Source of the DNA: Heterohyrax brucei
Taxonomy: Eukaryota > Chordata > Mammalia > Hyracoidea > Procaviidae
DNA length: 64,000 nucleotides
Assembly (NCBI GenBank): GCA_028571685.1
Contig: CM053162.1
Coordinates: 7,816,001 to 7,880,000 of the forward strand
Reading direction: 5' to 3'
Shown piece after piece: positions 34,310 to 45,508 of the stretch. A program made the translations under genes and the position numbers. The first letter of the stretch is position 1. Each line of letters starts with the position of its first letter. The notes beneath the pieces are model-generated. The model worked only from the letters and a program-made list of their open reading frames with translations. It did no database searches and had not been told where the DNA came from.

Positions 34310-35385
34310 CTTTTTTAAAAAATCATTTTCCAGGCAGTGCTCAAGGGGCATGTATACATTGTATCATTTAAGTACACACCAACTGAGATCTGGACTCTGC
34401 ATGGCTCCATCTGGAGTGGCATTTCATTCAAAGAATCACAGTTTTGAGGTCATAAATATTTTTTAAATGAATTAAAATTTTAACCCTCTTCAATTTCATA
34501 AAAGGAACACAATTCATATGACACAGCAGTATTTCTCAAGTAAATAAATAACTTCTGTGCTCCTCCAAAAAATAAAACCCTTAACTCTTATTTCCAGTTT
34601 TATCTGCCTCATGACAACCTGGAGGTTATCTCTAAACTCCTTCTCACTCTCCCCAGACTCTTTCTGGAGCCCCTGCCAGGAAACTCCAGTCTTTGTTTCC
34701 TTTCTCTATTATAGCCCACCTTTCTAACCACCTTTCTTTTTACTCATTCACTTGATTCTTCATCATAAAAATCATAAAAACTAGCTGTCAAAGGCTGAAT
34801 TTTCATTAGGATGAAGGAAGAAGGAAAGCTATGCAGTCTGCAGACAGACATAATTGCTTTTTAAGTGGGTTGTGACTGTATAGGGTAGGAGAAGGAAAAG
34901 CCAGGAACACCCCCATGCTAATGAAAGGCTATCTTCCTTATAAGCCACATGACAAACTTATAAAGAAAACAATACTTTCTCTATTCAATGAGCGAGAAAT
35001 TTGAAGCCTAGGTGAGATGTCTGACATCACAGCCCTAACATGTTACAGAACAGGAATTAGAACTGAGATTTATATGACAACAAAGCCAACAATTTTTACA
35101 AAAACTGAGTCTCCCATGGAAGATATATCATAACTTTGCAATGATAGCCAGCCAGTCAAGTGCCATCGAGTCAGATCTGATAACCAAAATATGATTCCTA
35201 TGATTTTCCTGTCATCTTTAGTGAAGCAAATGTACTAGGAATGAGAGAGGTAACAAAGAACACTGCAACTGGTCCTCAGTTCTCTCATGGTCCATTAATA
35301 CCCTTCCCATCTGTATACAACACAAGTCTGATGGTTCTTGCTGACTATATGTTGGTCTGATTTGGCTTTCTTTAATAATAGCACA
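34310..35385. other. Unique non-coding DNA with possible MIR scrap
   Basis: No gene. 'gaaatttgaagcctaggtga' (about 34996-35015) and nearby may be a reversed MIR core. The rest is unassigned. Confidence 0.35.
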
Positions 35386-35545
35386 CTCACTTATTCATTC
35401 AGCAAATGTTGTCAGATCCCTTCTACGTGAAAAATCTTGTGGGGAGATGGATAGGCAAACAGAAATACATGATCTTGTCTTTGAGAGGTGGGAGATGAGT
35501 CATGGAGATGAGCATCAAAACAATTAGCACTGTACAAAGCGCTAA
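35386..35545 (-). repeat. Ancient L2-like repeat
   Basis: 'cttattcattcagcaaatg' is the reversed end of L2 LINEs (tgaatgaatg tail), followed by sequence like 'atgatcttgtctttgagagg' that fits the usual continuation ('ccctgccctcaaggagc'). Strongly diverged. Confidence 0.4.
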
Positions 35546-35668
35546 GGCAAAGAGCACAAAACATTTAGCCTTACCTAAATTCACCAGAAAAGTCTCCACC
35601 GAAGATATAGCACTTGACATGCTTTGGGAGAACTGTGGCTTACTACATTTCTAATGTGAAGCCATCAC

Positions 35669-35913
35669 TCATCTGTCAGGGGAGGTTTGTGTGTTGCTGT
35701 GATGCTGAACAAATGTCAGCAAAGAATCCAGACTAAGACGAACTAGGAAGAATGGCCTGGTGATATACTTCTAAAAATCAGCCAGTGAAAATGCTATGAA
35801 TCATAACAGTCCCATCTGTAATTGATCATGGTAATGATGCAAGGCCATGTAGTGTTTTGTTGAGTTGCCATGTGTTGTTAGTCAACTCAACAACAGCTAA
35901 GAATAGCAACATT
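35669..35913 (+). mobile_element. Internally deleted RTE copy
   Basis: The first part ('tgtgttgctgtgatgctgaa', 'aatcagccagtgaaaatgct') equals the RTE 5' end at 25430-25591. The second part ('gatcatggtaatgatgcaag', 'gttgttagtcaactcaacaa') equals the RTE 3' end. Only about 240 bp remain, both ends joined without any coding part. Confidence 0.65.
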
Positions 35914-36003
35914 TTTAATGGTTTCTCTCAGTTTTCAAGATTATCTTGAATTGTCTCCATCCATCATACTTAACTTTAGTCTGTCTACTCAAGCTCAAAG
36001 CCA

Positions 36004-36165
36004 AAAAATCCACTGTTGTTGAGTCCATTGGACTCATAGTAACTCTGCAGGTCAGAATAGAACTAACCTATAGAGTGTCCAAGGAGTACCTGGCAGACTT
36101 GAACTGCCAACCTTTTGGTTAGCAGACCAAGCACTTAACCAATATGCCACCACTCAACCCTAAAG
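36004..36165 (-). repeat. AfroSINE, minus orientation
   Basis: 'gttgttgagtccattggact', 'gtccaaggagtacctggcag', 'gaactgccaaccttttggtt' and 'agcacttaaccaatatgcca' are the reversed tail, body, B-box region and head. Confidence 0.75.
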
Positions 36166-36292
36166 AAACTTAAATTGACCGTGCCTCAAACTGGGTTTTC
36201 TTTGTCCTTACACAGTTCAACTCTTTTGTCAATAGCATAGTTTAATTTTATTTTTTAATATTCTGATTTCATGGTGTTTTCTTATTGAACTA

Positions 36293-36475
36293 TAAAGGAG
36301 ACTTAATTGTGCTGTAGTAGTTAATAATGTTCAGCAGCTAATGGAAAGTTTGGCCATTAGAACCCACCAGCTTCTCTGTAGGGCAAAAGTGTGTTAGTAT
36401 GTTTCTGTAAAGATTTACAGCCTTGGAAACCTGATGGGATAATTATGAATCTGAACTGACTCTATGGCAGTGGGT
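36293..36475 (+). repeat. AfroSINE, plus orientation
   Basis: 'gctgtagtagttaataatgt', 'gaacccaccagcttctctg', 'gatttacagccttggaaacc' and 'actctatggcagtgggtttg' follow AfroSINE order (long form). It forms an inverted pair with the copy at 36004-36165. Confidence 0.7.
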
Positions 36476-36479
36476 TTGG

Positions 36480-37065
36480 CTTACTGGGATATAATCTTGA
36501 GCAAATCAGCAGAGCTGTTATCTCATGGAGCTTACAGTCTATTGGAGCAAATGAACATTAATCAAATATATGTAAAATATATATAATATTTCAAGCACAT
36601 AAATGCAAAATTTCAATTGTTCCATGAGGAAATAGATAGTGTCATTTGATTTGGTGGTGAAGGGAGAGACAGATTTTTCAAGGAATCTATGTTTCAGACA
36701 ATTTCTGAAGGTTGGATAGAAGTTGATAAAGTCAAAAAGAAGAGAAGAGGAGAGAACATCATACCATGCAGAGGGGTGAGATTCCCATGGCGTTACACAG
36801 AACAGCATAAGAAAGAGTGATGTGGTTGGAGTGCAAATGGGAAACAGAGGACAAGTTGAAAGTAGAGAGAGGAGAAGCAGAGGGGCCAAATCATATAGAG
36901 CCTTGTAAGTATGTTAAATACATTGGTCTTTATTTCAAGAGCAACATGAAGCCATTTGTAAAATGGTACAGCAAGATCCAATCTGCATTTTTAAAAAGCC
37001 ACTTGGTCTTCTGCTTGGATAATAAATTACAGAATGGCAAGTGTGAATTGTAAGTCCAGTGAAGA
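36480..37065 (-). repeat. Ancient interspersed repeat (L2-like)
   Basis: 'tcatggagcttacagtctat', 'atatagagccttgtaagtat', 'gtctttatttcaagagcaac' and 'agatccaatctgcattttta' occur in the order of a widespread old mammalian repeat ('ggagcttacagtctag', 'gggccttgtatgccatg', 'ggactttatcctgaaggcaa'). Probably the same ancestral unit as 35386-35545, split by RTE and SINE insertions. Family name and orientation are uncertain. Confidence 0.4.
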
Positions 37066-37069
37066 GAAC

Positions 37070-37705
37070 ACTGTATAATCCAGGGAAGTCAGAAAGGGTG
37101 AAAAGAGTAGTAGACTTGGATCACACACTGTTCTGGGGTCTTTTCCTTACTGCTAGGAAACCTGAGCTGGGAATCATGTTTGATTGAGTTTCCCTAGAAA
37201 CAGAACTAGGGCCCATAGTACTTTCTTACCTCTTTGCCAGCCTTTTTTGGAGGTACCAAAATAAATAACACAAATAAAAAGACATAGAGCCTTATTAACA
37301 ATGAAGAACTAAAAACATATTTAGTGAGTAACTCCTGTTCTTTTCATGAGCATTCCAATATGTGAACCTACTCAAAAAGAAATAAAGCCTGAGGAAAATA
37401 ATATAATTTAGAAATTAATATACATTCTCAGAGATATCTGAGAGAAGAGAGAGTTGAGCGCAAGAGAAAAACAAAAGAAGGATATGGGAGAGAGGGCAAA
37501 CATAAAAGGATGTGAGAAAGGCTTCCTTTAGGTGTTTAAACTGGATGGGGACTGAGGAAGTATAAAGGGTGAAAGAGGAGAAGATCCATCATGTGCTTAT
37601 TCCATTTGCTGGGTGCTTGCTCTGTCTCCAGAATCATCAACTTGGTGATACATTTTATGAAGCAGAAAGTCTCCTTTTTGAATAAGCCATGATGCTATTT
37701 AAATT
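37070..37705. other. Unique non-coding DNA
   Basis: No gene or repeat that I can name. Confidence 0.4.
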
Positions 37706-38263
37706 GTTATCTAGGAGGAAGGCCAAGATGTTGGAGTAGTCAGATACTTCTTGTAGTCCCTCTTACAACAAAGATCCTAAAAAATAAGTGAACTGATTAT
37801 ACATGACAATGTAATTGCTCTGAACATCAAAGGCAAAGTAGAGGAAATGGACTAAGCAGTAGGGGGAGGGAGAGACGGCAGGTTGTAGAACTCAAACTTT
37901 AGTAAAAAGACATGGTCATCTGACTGAAACTAGAAAGACCCCAGAAAACATGGCCCCTGGACTGCCTTTTAGCCTAGAATTAAAACAATTTCTGAAGCCA
38001 ACCCTTTAGACAAAAATTAAACTGAACTATAAGACAAAAAGTGATCCTACTGAAGAGTGTGCTTCTTGGCTTAAGAAGACACGTGAGACTAAATGAGAAA
38101 CTCCTATCTGGAGACAAGATGAAAAGGCAGAGGGAGACAAGAGTTGACTGAATGGTCGTGACACATACAGAGTGGAGAGTAGTAAGCTGTCACATTTTGG
38201 GGAGAACGGTACGGCCACATAGAAGTGTGTGTATGTTTTTGTATGAGAAACTGACTTGAACTG

Positions 38264-40353
38264 TGTTTTAGCCAGCTAGGGCTGCTCTAACAGAAATACC
38301 ATACAGTGGATGGCTTTAACAAAAGAAGGTTTATTCTTACACAGTCTGGTAGGCTACAAGTCCATGTTCAGGGTGTCCACTCCAGGGGAAGGCTTTCCCC
38401 CTTGTCAGCTATGGAGGAAAGTCTGGTATTGTGTCAGTCTTTGTCCAGGGCACGTCTTGGCACAGGAACCTCAGGCCTGAAGGACATGCTCTTCTCCCAG
38501 TGCTGCTTTCTTGGTGGTATGAGGTTCCCAATTCTCAGCCTGCTTCCCTTTCCCTTTATCTCTTGCAGGATGAAAGGATTAAGGGTGGGGCAAGCCATAC
38601 TCTAGGGAAACTTCCTTTACAGTGGAGCAGGGAGGTAATCCTATGAAGGGACTTACAGCTCCACCTTAATCCTTTAAGATACAGTTTAGGAAAACCAAAA
38701 AATGGAGGCCAGTCACAAGATACTGGGAATCATGGCCCAGCCACATGGCTACACATATTTTGGGGGGACACAATTCAATCCATGACATTCCACCCTTTGG
38801 CACCCCAAAAATCACATCATAGAAACATGTAACACATTCATCTCATCGTAGCAAAGTCGTGTCCATCCCATATGATAAAGTCTTAAATCAGTTCCAAATC
38901 CAAAATACAAAAATTCTTCTACATCTGTGAAACCTAGAAGGTAAGCTATCTGCTTCTAAAGTTACAATGGCAGAATGGGCACAAGTTAGACATTCCATTG
39001 TAAATAGGAGAAACTGCAGGGAAAGAAGGCATTAACAGGTAACAAGTGAATCAGCAGAACACATTACATTAGCCCTCAAAGCTTTGCAAATACTCTGACA
39101 TTTTCTGAGACATTCTACACAATGGCCCTGCCTTCCAGTCTGTAGGTATTGGCCACACTCTCTGGTTTCTGAGTGGAGACCCCAGGCCTGTGCTACAACT
39201 CTGCCTTCAAGGCTCACTTGGACAGAAACTCTGCCCCATCAGCTTTAAGAGCACTCTAAGCCCAACTGAGTGGCAATTCCATCCTTATGAACGCAGGACT
39301 CCATGGTTCCACCCTTTCAAACCCCTGAGGTCATGGCCATACCTCTTGAGACTGAGGCAGCTCAGCTTCTCACACTTTTCATCTCTTCAGCTTCAGCTTC
39401 TTACGGTCATATGGCCCAGGCCTCAGGCCCACATCTGCCCTGCTGGGGCAAGGTTCCAAAGCTCTGTAGCTCCACTGATTCAAGTGCCCGGAGGCACCCT
39501 ACTCTTGCTGGAAAGCATCCTGCCCAAAGGCACTCGCTTTCTCACTCTGTGTGTCAGCAAGGCCAGCTCCACTGATTCAATTGCCCAGAGGCACCCTGTT
39601 CCACGAGGAAAACTCTGTGTGCAGGCACTTAGCTCTCTTGGTCCATGGGTCAGTTCCAGCGCTGCCTCTGCTGCTGCTGCTGCTGCTGCTGCTGCGGCCA
39701 GTCCTCTGTTGTTTCTCACCGTCTGTGCCTTCTTCATTCCTTCTGAATCTTCTATCCATTCGCGTTTCAAAATGGCTTCCACATTTTAGGTATTTGCTAG
39801 AGCAGCACCCCACTCTCACTACCAAATTCTATTTTAGTCAGCTAGGGCTGCTTTAACAGAAATATCATAGAGTGGATGGCTTTAACAAAGGAAGGTTTAT
39901 TCTTACACAGTCTGGTAGGCTACAAGTCCATATTCAGGGTATCCACTTCAGGGGAAGACTTTCTCCCTTGTCGGCTCTGGAGAAATGTCTGGTATTGCAT
40001 CAGTCTTTGTCCAAGGAACATCTCGGTGCAGGAACCTCAGGCCTAAAGGACGCGCTGTTCTCCCAGTGCTGCTTTCTTGATGGTAGGAGGTTACCAATTC
40101 TCTGCCTGCTTCTCTGTCCTTTTATCTATTGTGGGATGAAAGCATTAAGGGTGGGGCAAGCCGTACTCCCAGGAAACTCCCTTTACAGTGGAGCAGGGAG
40201 GTAATCCTATGAAGGGATTTGCAGCCCCACCCTAACCTTTAACATACAGTTTAGGAAAACCACAAAATAGAGGGCAGTCACAAGATACTGGGAATCATGA
40301 CCCAGCCACATGACTACACACATTTTTGGGGGGACACAATTCAATCCATGACA
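38264..40353 (-). mobile_element. Complete MaLR provirus (LTR-internal-LTR)
   Basis: Two 524-bp LTRs in the same direction (38264-38787 and 39830-40353) bracket a 1,042-bp internal region. TSDs aactg (38259-38263) and gactg (40354-40358) match 4 of 5. Next to the 5' LTR (right side, minus strand) is 'tttggtagtgagagtgggg', like a tRNA-Leu primer-binding site of ERVL/MaLR. No polymerase or envelope is present; MaLR internals are non-autonomous. This is the only intact LTR pair in the window, so LTR divergence can date it. Confidence 0.9.
39668..39694 (+). repeat. (CTG)9 microsatellite in MaLR internal region
   Basis: Nine uninterrupted CTG units. They lie in the provirus and account for the poly-Leu, poly-Ala and poly-Ser runs in the overlapping frames here, which are not genes. 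Confidence 0.95.
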
Positions 40354-40394
40354 GACTGTAAATGTCTACTTAAAGGACAACAAAATAAATGTTA

Positions 40395-40980
40395 TCTATA
40401 TTATAAGCATTTTCCCTGAGGTTAAATTTGCATAATTATTCAACTGTTCACACTCTTTTGGACAAAAACAAACAAAACACAAACACAAAAATGTCAATAA
40501 AAAGAAATGCTCTTTCTGAATTTTCAGAAATACTGATTCCAGAAAGAAAAAAATGGTTTCTGTATTTGCTTCTGCTCTGCAATTATGTATCAACTTCTTG
40601 CCATTTTAAAATAATGAATAAGTTAATCCTATTATACAACTTAAGAAAAAATTCTGCTGAAAGTCCTTTAAGTATTATGACAAATGTAATGTCTTCAATT
40701 AACAAATACTTGGAATGTCGACAAAAGATTCTTCACAACTATTCAAAAAAATTCTCAGATAATTTCAATGTTCCTGAATTTTACCTTTTGATATCCATTC
40801 AACAGCTCTCCCCCATCCGTGTCCCCTTGACTCCTTTCCACTGATGGTGTTGTTCATAGAAACTTCTTTCTGTACAGTAAGTCAAATGCTTTGGAAAGGT
40901 TGGAGAGATATGCTTTGTCACCCGTTGCCAAGCCTTGCTATGCTAACCACACAGAAATACAGGCCAGTTGGGGGAACACA
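40395..40980. other. Unique non-coding DNA
   Basis: AT-rich with a 138-codon plus-strand frame (40428-40844) that has no recognisable domain or start context. Considered chance. Confidence 0.35.
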
Positions 40981-40984
40981 TTGC

Positions 40985-41125
40985 TATATACCTGATTTTG
41001 ACTCATAGCTACCTGATAAAATAGAGTAGAATGTCCCTGTAAGGTTTCTAAGGTTATACACATTTTTACAGAAGCAGATTGCCACATCTGCTAAGGGCTT
41101 AACCACTGTGCACCAGCTCTTTTAA
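40985..41125 (-). repeat. AfroSINE, diverged
   Basis: 'gattttgactcatagctacc', 'tccctgtaaggtttctaagg' and 'gggcttaaccactgtgcacc' are the reversed tail, body and head. Confidence 0.6.
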
Positions 41126-41129
41126 TGTT

Positions 41130-42450
41130 GGAAATGCCACCTGCCTTTTGACTTCTCTTCTGTTTGCCTTCTATGCTGGCACAAACTATGATAATCTCAC
41201 TCAGAGAATACCCAGGTCACCTTGAAGCAGAGGTGGGTTGGTTTTTGAGGGCTACAACAGTGTAATTGAAATTATTCTGCTACTCTGGCAGATAGTTATC
41301 TTAAGAAATCATCTTTGAAAATACAGATTCTACAAACTACATCTTAATCTCCAAACTTGAATCAAGCAAACAGCTCCATCTCAGAATATGATATTTAATG
41401 AAATTAATATTGATTATGAGAGATAAAAAGGGCTTCACAGAAGATAGTAAAAATTATTTCAAATTAGGGAGTGAGGAAGTAAGAATAAAGACAAAGTAAT
41501 AGCAAAGCAGTATAAAATGTCGATAAATTCCAGGGTTGTTAAATCACTAAGTTAATTAATACAAGATTCCAGAGGAGTATATTAAGTGTCACTGAATGTG
41601 TAATCTATTTCAAAAAGTGTTTAACAGATTAGAAAATCGAGGACCACTTCTGAGAGAAACCCAAGAGAAGCTAAAAATAGAGTTATGTTCCATTTTTTCT
41701 CTAACTCGTTCATCCACAGAATACATGAGCCCACTGTGTGCAAGGCTAAATTACATTCTGGAAAAACTAAGGGGAAAACACTGTTCTCAAGGACCTTACG
41801 GACTGGCAAAAAAGACTAAAGGAGGCACCATGATTAAACCAAGGACAAATTACAACGGGGCAAAAGTAAGTGGTGAGTTTTATTTACCGGAGGACTCTGG
41901 GAATTATCAACTATCTGCAAGCAGCTCATACACAACAGTGCAAATAGGAAATGCTTATGCATGTGTTGGATTTGTTCCACCAATGGAAGTACAAAACCAT
42001 AATCTGATACTTTGTGAGGCAGGATTAAAATAGGATAAGGAGTTAATTTCTGTTGGCAATCTGCCAGACAAGCAGATGCCTTTGGCAGGACTCTGAAATC
42101 CCAAAACTAAAAGCTTTAAGCAAGCAAGGATTCACTTTCTCTTTCTTGGTTCTTAGATCTGTCAGACCTGGACTTTCAGAAAAAGTGGTCTAGTGTCTAC
42201 ATCCGGGCAACGGATACTGAACTGACATCTGGAAAGGAGCAAAGGTGAAGGAACAATTCCTTACATTCCCAGAGACAGCTCATGGAGAGGGCTTTGGGAA
42301 CTTGAGAGGGCAAGCAGAGGTTATAAGATTCCTTAGATGAGTCTAAATTTGACTTGATAGCAATGGGTTTGGTGTTTTGGTTATGTCGTTCCTGGCCATG
42401 GCTTATCATAACAGTAAAGAAAAAGATCTCTGGGATGAATTGCTTTCATT
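41130..42450. other. Mostly unique DNA with an L2-like scrap
   Basis: Holds a 145-codon plus-strand frame (41596-42033). Part of it (about 41715-41812, 'cactgtgtgcaaggctaaat', 'ctcaaggaccttacggac') resembles an old L2-like repeat, arguing against a gene. No splice-flanked exon is convincing. Confidence 0.4.
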
Positions 42451-42454
42451 CATA

Positions 42455-42625
42455 TTCTGACTCTCTCAACTCAGTAGATGGGTAATATAATGGAAGTTAC
42501 TTACTCTCCCTCTGCCTGTTTTCATCACCTTTAAAATAGGAGTAACCATTGTACCTACCTCATAGGGTTGATGGGAAGATTGATAAGTTATTATATGTAA
42601 TACACTGAGGACAACTCCCAAGTGA
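42455..42625 (+). repeat. MIR SINE, 3' half
   Basis: 'ttcatcacctttaaaatagg' and 'gtacctacctcatagggttg' are the MIR 3' core, followed by 'gggaagattgataagttat'. Moderately diverged. Confidence 0.65.
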
Positions 42626-42721
42626 AATCAATAATCAATCATTATTCATTAATTAAAAATTTTTGTCATTGAAAAATTCCTTAATTTCAGTAAAGCCTTA
42701 TTTGAGTTACTGAATGGTAAA

Positions 42722-42746
42722 TTCTTCTTCTTCTTCTTCTTTTTTT
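42722..42746 (+). repeat. (TTC)n / poly-T simple repeat
   Basis: Six TTC units followed by a T-run. Confidence 0.8.
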
Positions 42747-42749
42747 AAT

Positions 42750-43190
42750 AAGTGAGAACATTAAGAAAGGGTCTTAAAGGAAAGAATTTCCCATAATCCT
42801 GAACTGGCTGTAGCAGTAGGAGTCAGAGAGAAACCTACAAAAAGGGATTTCTTGGGGAAAAAAAATCAGAGCCCTGAGTCCCAGGAAGACATCCTACCCT
42901 GAGAATCTCCTTGCAGAGATCATTTGAAATGGTTTGCCATTTATCCTTATTTTGCAATTGCATGGTAGTACCCGAAAGTAAAATTGAAAACTATGACATT
43001 CCCTTGAATAAAGTCCTGCAATGACTTCTGATTGGAATAAATTACATGCTTTCAATCTTTCAAGTTAATTTCCAGTGAGGAAATTAACTAAAGGGGCACA
43101 ACAGGACTTTGATTTTTAGGTCAATTATTGGCCTAAATTCACTTCTCTAGTGGGGGGCAAAGACACACACATGTACACACACCACAAATG
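42750..43190. other. Unique non-coding DNA
   Basis: No gene or named repeat. Confidence 0.4.
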
Positions 43191-43194
43191 TCAT

Positions 43195-44077
43195 GCATTG
43201 AAAATGTAAAAACCATAAAAACATTAGACAGCACATAAGTGGTAACTTTTGTGATGGGTAAGACAGCACGCAATACTGGGGAAGTAGAACAACTTGTATG
43301 AGGCAAGGTCATGGAAACTCCATAGACTCATCAAAATTTCCTGAAGAGTAGAATTTCTGTGCTGGAAGCTATGGGGACCATGGTCTCAGTCAACATCTAG
43401 CTTGATTGGCATAACATATTTTGTAATGAAAATGTCCTACACTATAATTAGTAGCATCTGGGGTCTTAAAAGCCTGTGAACAGCCATCTAAGATATTCCA
43501 ATTGCCTTACCCTTTTGAGAACAAGGGAGAATGAAGAAAACTAAAGGTCAAAGACAAAGATTAGTCCATAGGATTAATGACGCTCATCTGCCATGGCCTC
43601 TCCTGGACCGAGTCTAGTACAACTAGATAGTGGCTGGCTACCACTGTCTACTTTGACAGAGATCACAAAAGAGGGTCCCAGAGAAAGCTGGAGAGAAATG
43701 TACAACAAAATTCTAACTCGTAGAAATTGATCTGACTTACTGGACTGACAGAGACTGGAGAAATTCTGAAAGTGTGGCTCTCAAAGACTCTTTTAGGTTA
43801 GTAATGATAGCACTACTGAGGTTCACCCTTTAGTCAAAGATTAGATAGGCCCATAAAGCAAAATGAGACTAAAGGGGCACAACAGCCCAGGGACAAGGAC
43901 TAGAAGGCAGGAAGATACAGGAAAGCTGGTAACAGCAAACCCAAGGTTGAAAAGACAGAGTGTTGACCTGCTGTAGGGTTGTTAACCAACATCACAAAGC
44001 AACAGTTCTACTAAAAGTTTAATAAGAAACCAGTTATTCAGTAAAACTACATGTAAAATACAAAAAAAAAAAAAAAA
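43195..44077 (+). mobile_element. Old L1 3' UTR with poly(A)
   Basis: 'tagcttgattggcataacat', 'gtagcatctggggtcttaaa', 'gaacagccatctaagatatt' and 'acaactagatagtggctgg' align in order with the younger L1 3' UTRs, but with many changes. It ends in A16 (44062-44077). No ORF2 is left. An older subfamily than those at 9 kb or 62 kb. Confidence 0.65.
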
Positions 44078-44079
44078 TG

Positions 44080-44722
44080 CCAAAAAATAGTTACTAAGTG
44101 AAAAGGTATGTGTGACAAGTGGGAGAGGCAGGAAACTTTAACCCTCTTTCTACAATGGGAGATGTTTAGCTGAATGTGGTTTGGGTATTGTGGAAATGGC
44201 TGTAAGACAGAGATCCTATCACCATGTATTCATAGGTACAACACTATATACTTACAGGGGAGTCGAGAAACAACAGAGAACTTTCTGTTCAAAAGAATGA
44301 CACTGTCAGCAATGGGAAGGACTCAAGACTTGGGTCTCTAGTATAAGGTTTTTCCAAAGAAATAACTCAGAGATAATGAGTTGGTATTTTGTTGAGCCAG
44401 CAAATTGGCAGGGAGTCAGTATCCAGGGTTCTGAATTTGTCTCCTGAGCATCTTAGGTCCAGTGTGTTCTTCCTGATATATACTTACGGCACTGTATAGT
44501 CAACACATCAGTTTTCATTGTCTCAATTACCACCTGTAAGTTATTGTCTCCTAAATTCAAATCTCTAGTTTGACTTCTTACCAGAGCCTCAGATGAGTAT
44601 TTCCTCTTGCTCATTTCATAATACCTCATAGTCAGCCCAATAAAGCTACAATACCTTCTCTCCCCAAACCCTTCTCAGCCTATATTTCCTGTCGTAATAG
44701 GTGGTGCAACTATCTGCTTTAA
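44080..44722. other. Unique non-coding DNA
   Basis: No gene or repeat I can name. Confidence 0.4.
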
Positions 44723-44727
44723 GGGCC

Positions 44728-45241
44728 TATCATGGATTGAGTGTGTTTCCTAAAATTCTGGTTTTGGCTGTGCCAAAACAGCCAAAATTTTGGTTTGTCA
44801 TAATTCCTGGTATTGTGTGATGTTCCTCCATGTTGGAATTCCTGCCTCTATGATGTTAATGAGGGTGGATGGGCAATGGTTGTATTAGTAGAAGAAAATC
44901 CAATATGTAAATTTGTTTTGTGCCCTGAGGTGGTCTCTTAAACTATAAAGGGAAAAACTGGCAGAAAGATTTGGAAACTTCTCGCCATCAAACAAGCAGC
45001 ACCAGGAGAAGAGATCATCCTTCAGACCTGAGGCTCCTGCACGAAGATGCTCCCTCAACAAAAAGTGATGCAACACAAGGACTTTCCTCCAGAGCTGACA
45101 AGGGGGAAAGCCTTCCCTTGGAGCAGATATCCTGAATTTGGACTTGTAGGCTACTAGAGGACTGTGTAAGAATAAACTTTTCTTTGGTGAGGCCATCCAG
45201 TCACAGTATTTCTGTTAGAGCAGCACTAGCTGACTAAAATA
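44728..45241 (+). mobile_element. MaLR solo LTR
   Basis: Starts 'tatcatggattgagtgtg' and ends 'gcactagctgactaaaata'. TSDs gggcc (44723-44727) and gggct (45242-45246) match 4 of 5. 514 bp, with the family landmarks 'gatgttaatgaggg', 'tcagacctgaggctcctgca' and 'gtatttctgttagagcagc'. It carries a private hairpin at 44762-44787. Confidence 0.9.
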
Positions 45242-45245
45242 GGGC

Positions 45246-45469
45246 TCTACTATCCAAACCAGAAACCTAGAAGTCTCATTTGTCTCCTCTTTCTCACTGA
45301 TACTTCATAGTTTTCGTCATGAAGTCAGGACAATCATACCTTCTCTGTATTGAATCCTTCTCATCTTCCTAATATCTGCAGCCAAAGTTTTCATTCAGAT
45401 ATCGATCTTCCCTTGCTACATCATCCCTAAACTAGTATCCCTAGCTCTAATCTTCTGCAACTATTGCTA
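45246..45469. other. Unique non-coding DNA
   Basis: Short spacer between the solo LTR and an RTE fragment. Nothing recognisable. Confidence 0.4.
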
Positions 45470-45508
45470 TTGTTGTTGAGTCAGTTTCAACCATAGTGAC
45501 CCTATGTA

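Larger units (their letters stand above)
37710..40392 (+). mobile_element. L1-5'-like unit interrupted by a MaLR provirus
   Basis: Starts 'aggaggaaggccaagatgtt', reminiscent of L1 5' starts ('ggccaagatgg'), and continues with no long frame to 38263. The same unit seems to resume after the provirus ('actgtaaatgtctacttaaa', 'acaacaaaataaatg'), giving about 595 bp. The layout (L1-like head, A-rich end) suggests a non-autonomous LINE-like or SINE-like element, but I cannot name the family. Confidence 0.45.

Noticed and set aside
39190..39789. 199-codon plus-strand frame with poly-Ala/Ser stretch
   Set aside because: It lies inside the internal region and LTR junction of a MaLR provirus, and the homopolymer comes from a (CTG)9 microsatellite. 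Not a host gene.
40428..40844. 138-codon plus-strand frame in AT-rich DNA
   Set aside because: Low-complexity, Asn/Lys/Ile-rich translation without motifs; likely chance.
41596..42033. 145-codon plus-strand frame
   Set aside because: Part of it overlaps an L2-like repeat, no known domain is visible, and there is no credible promoter or splice context.
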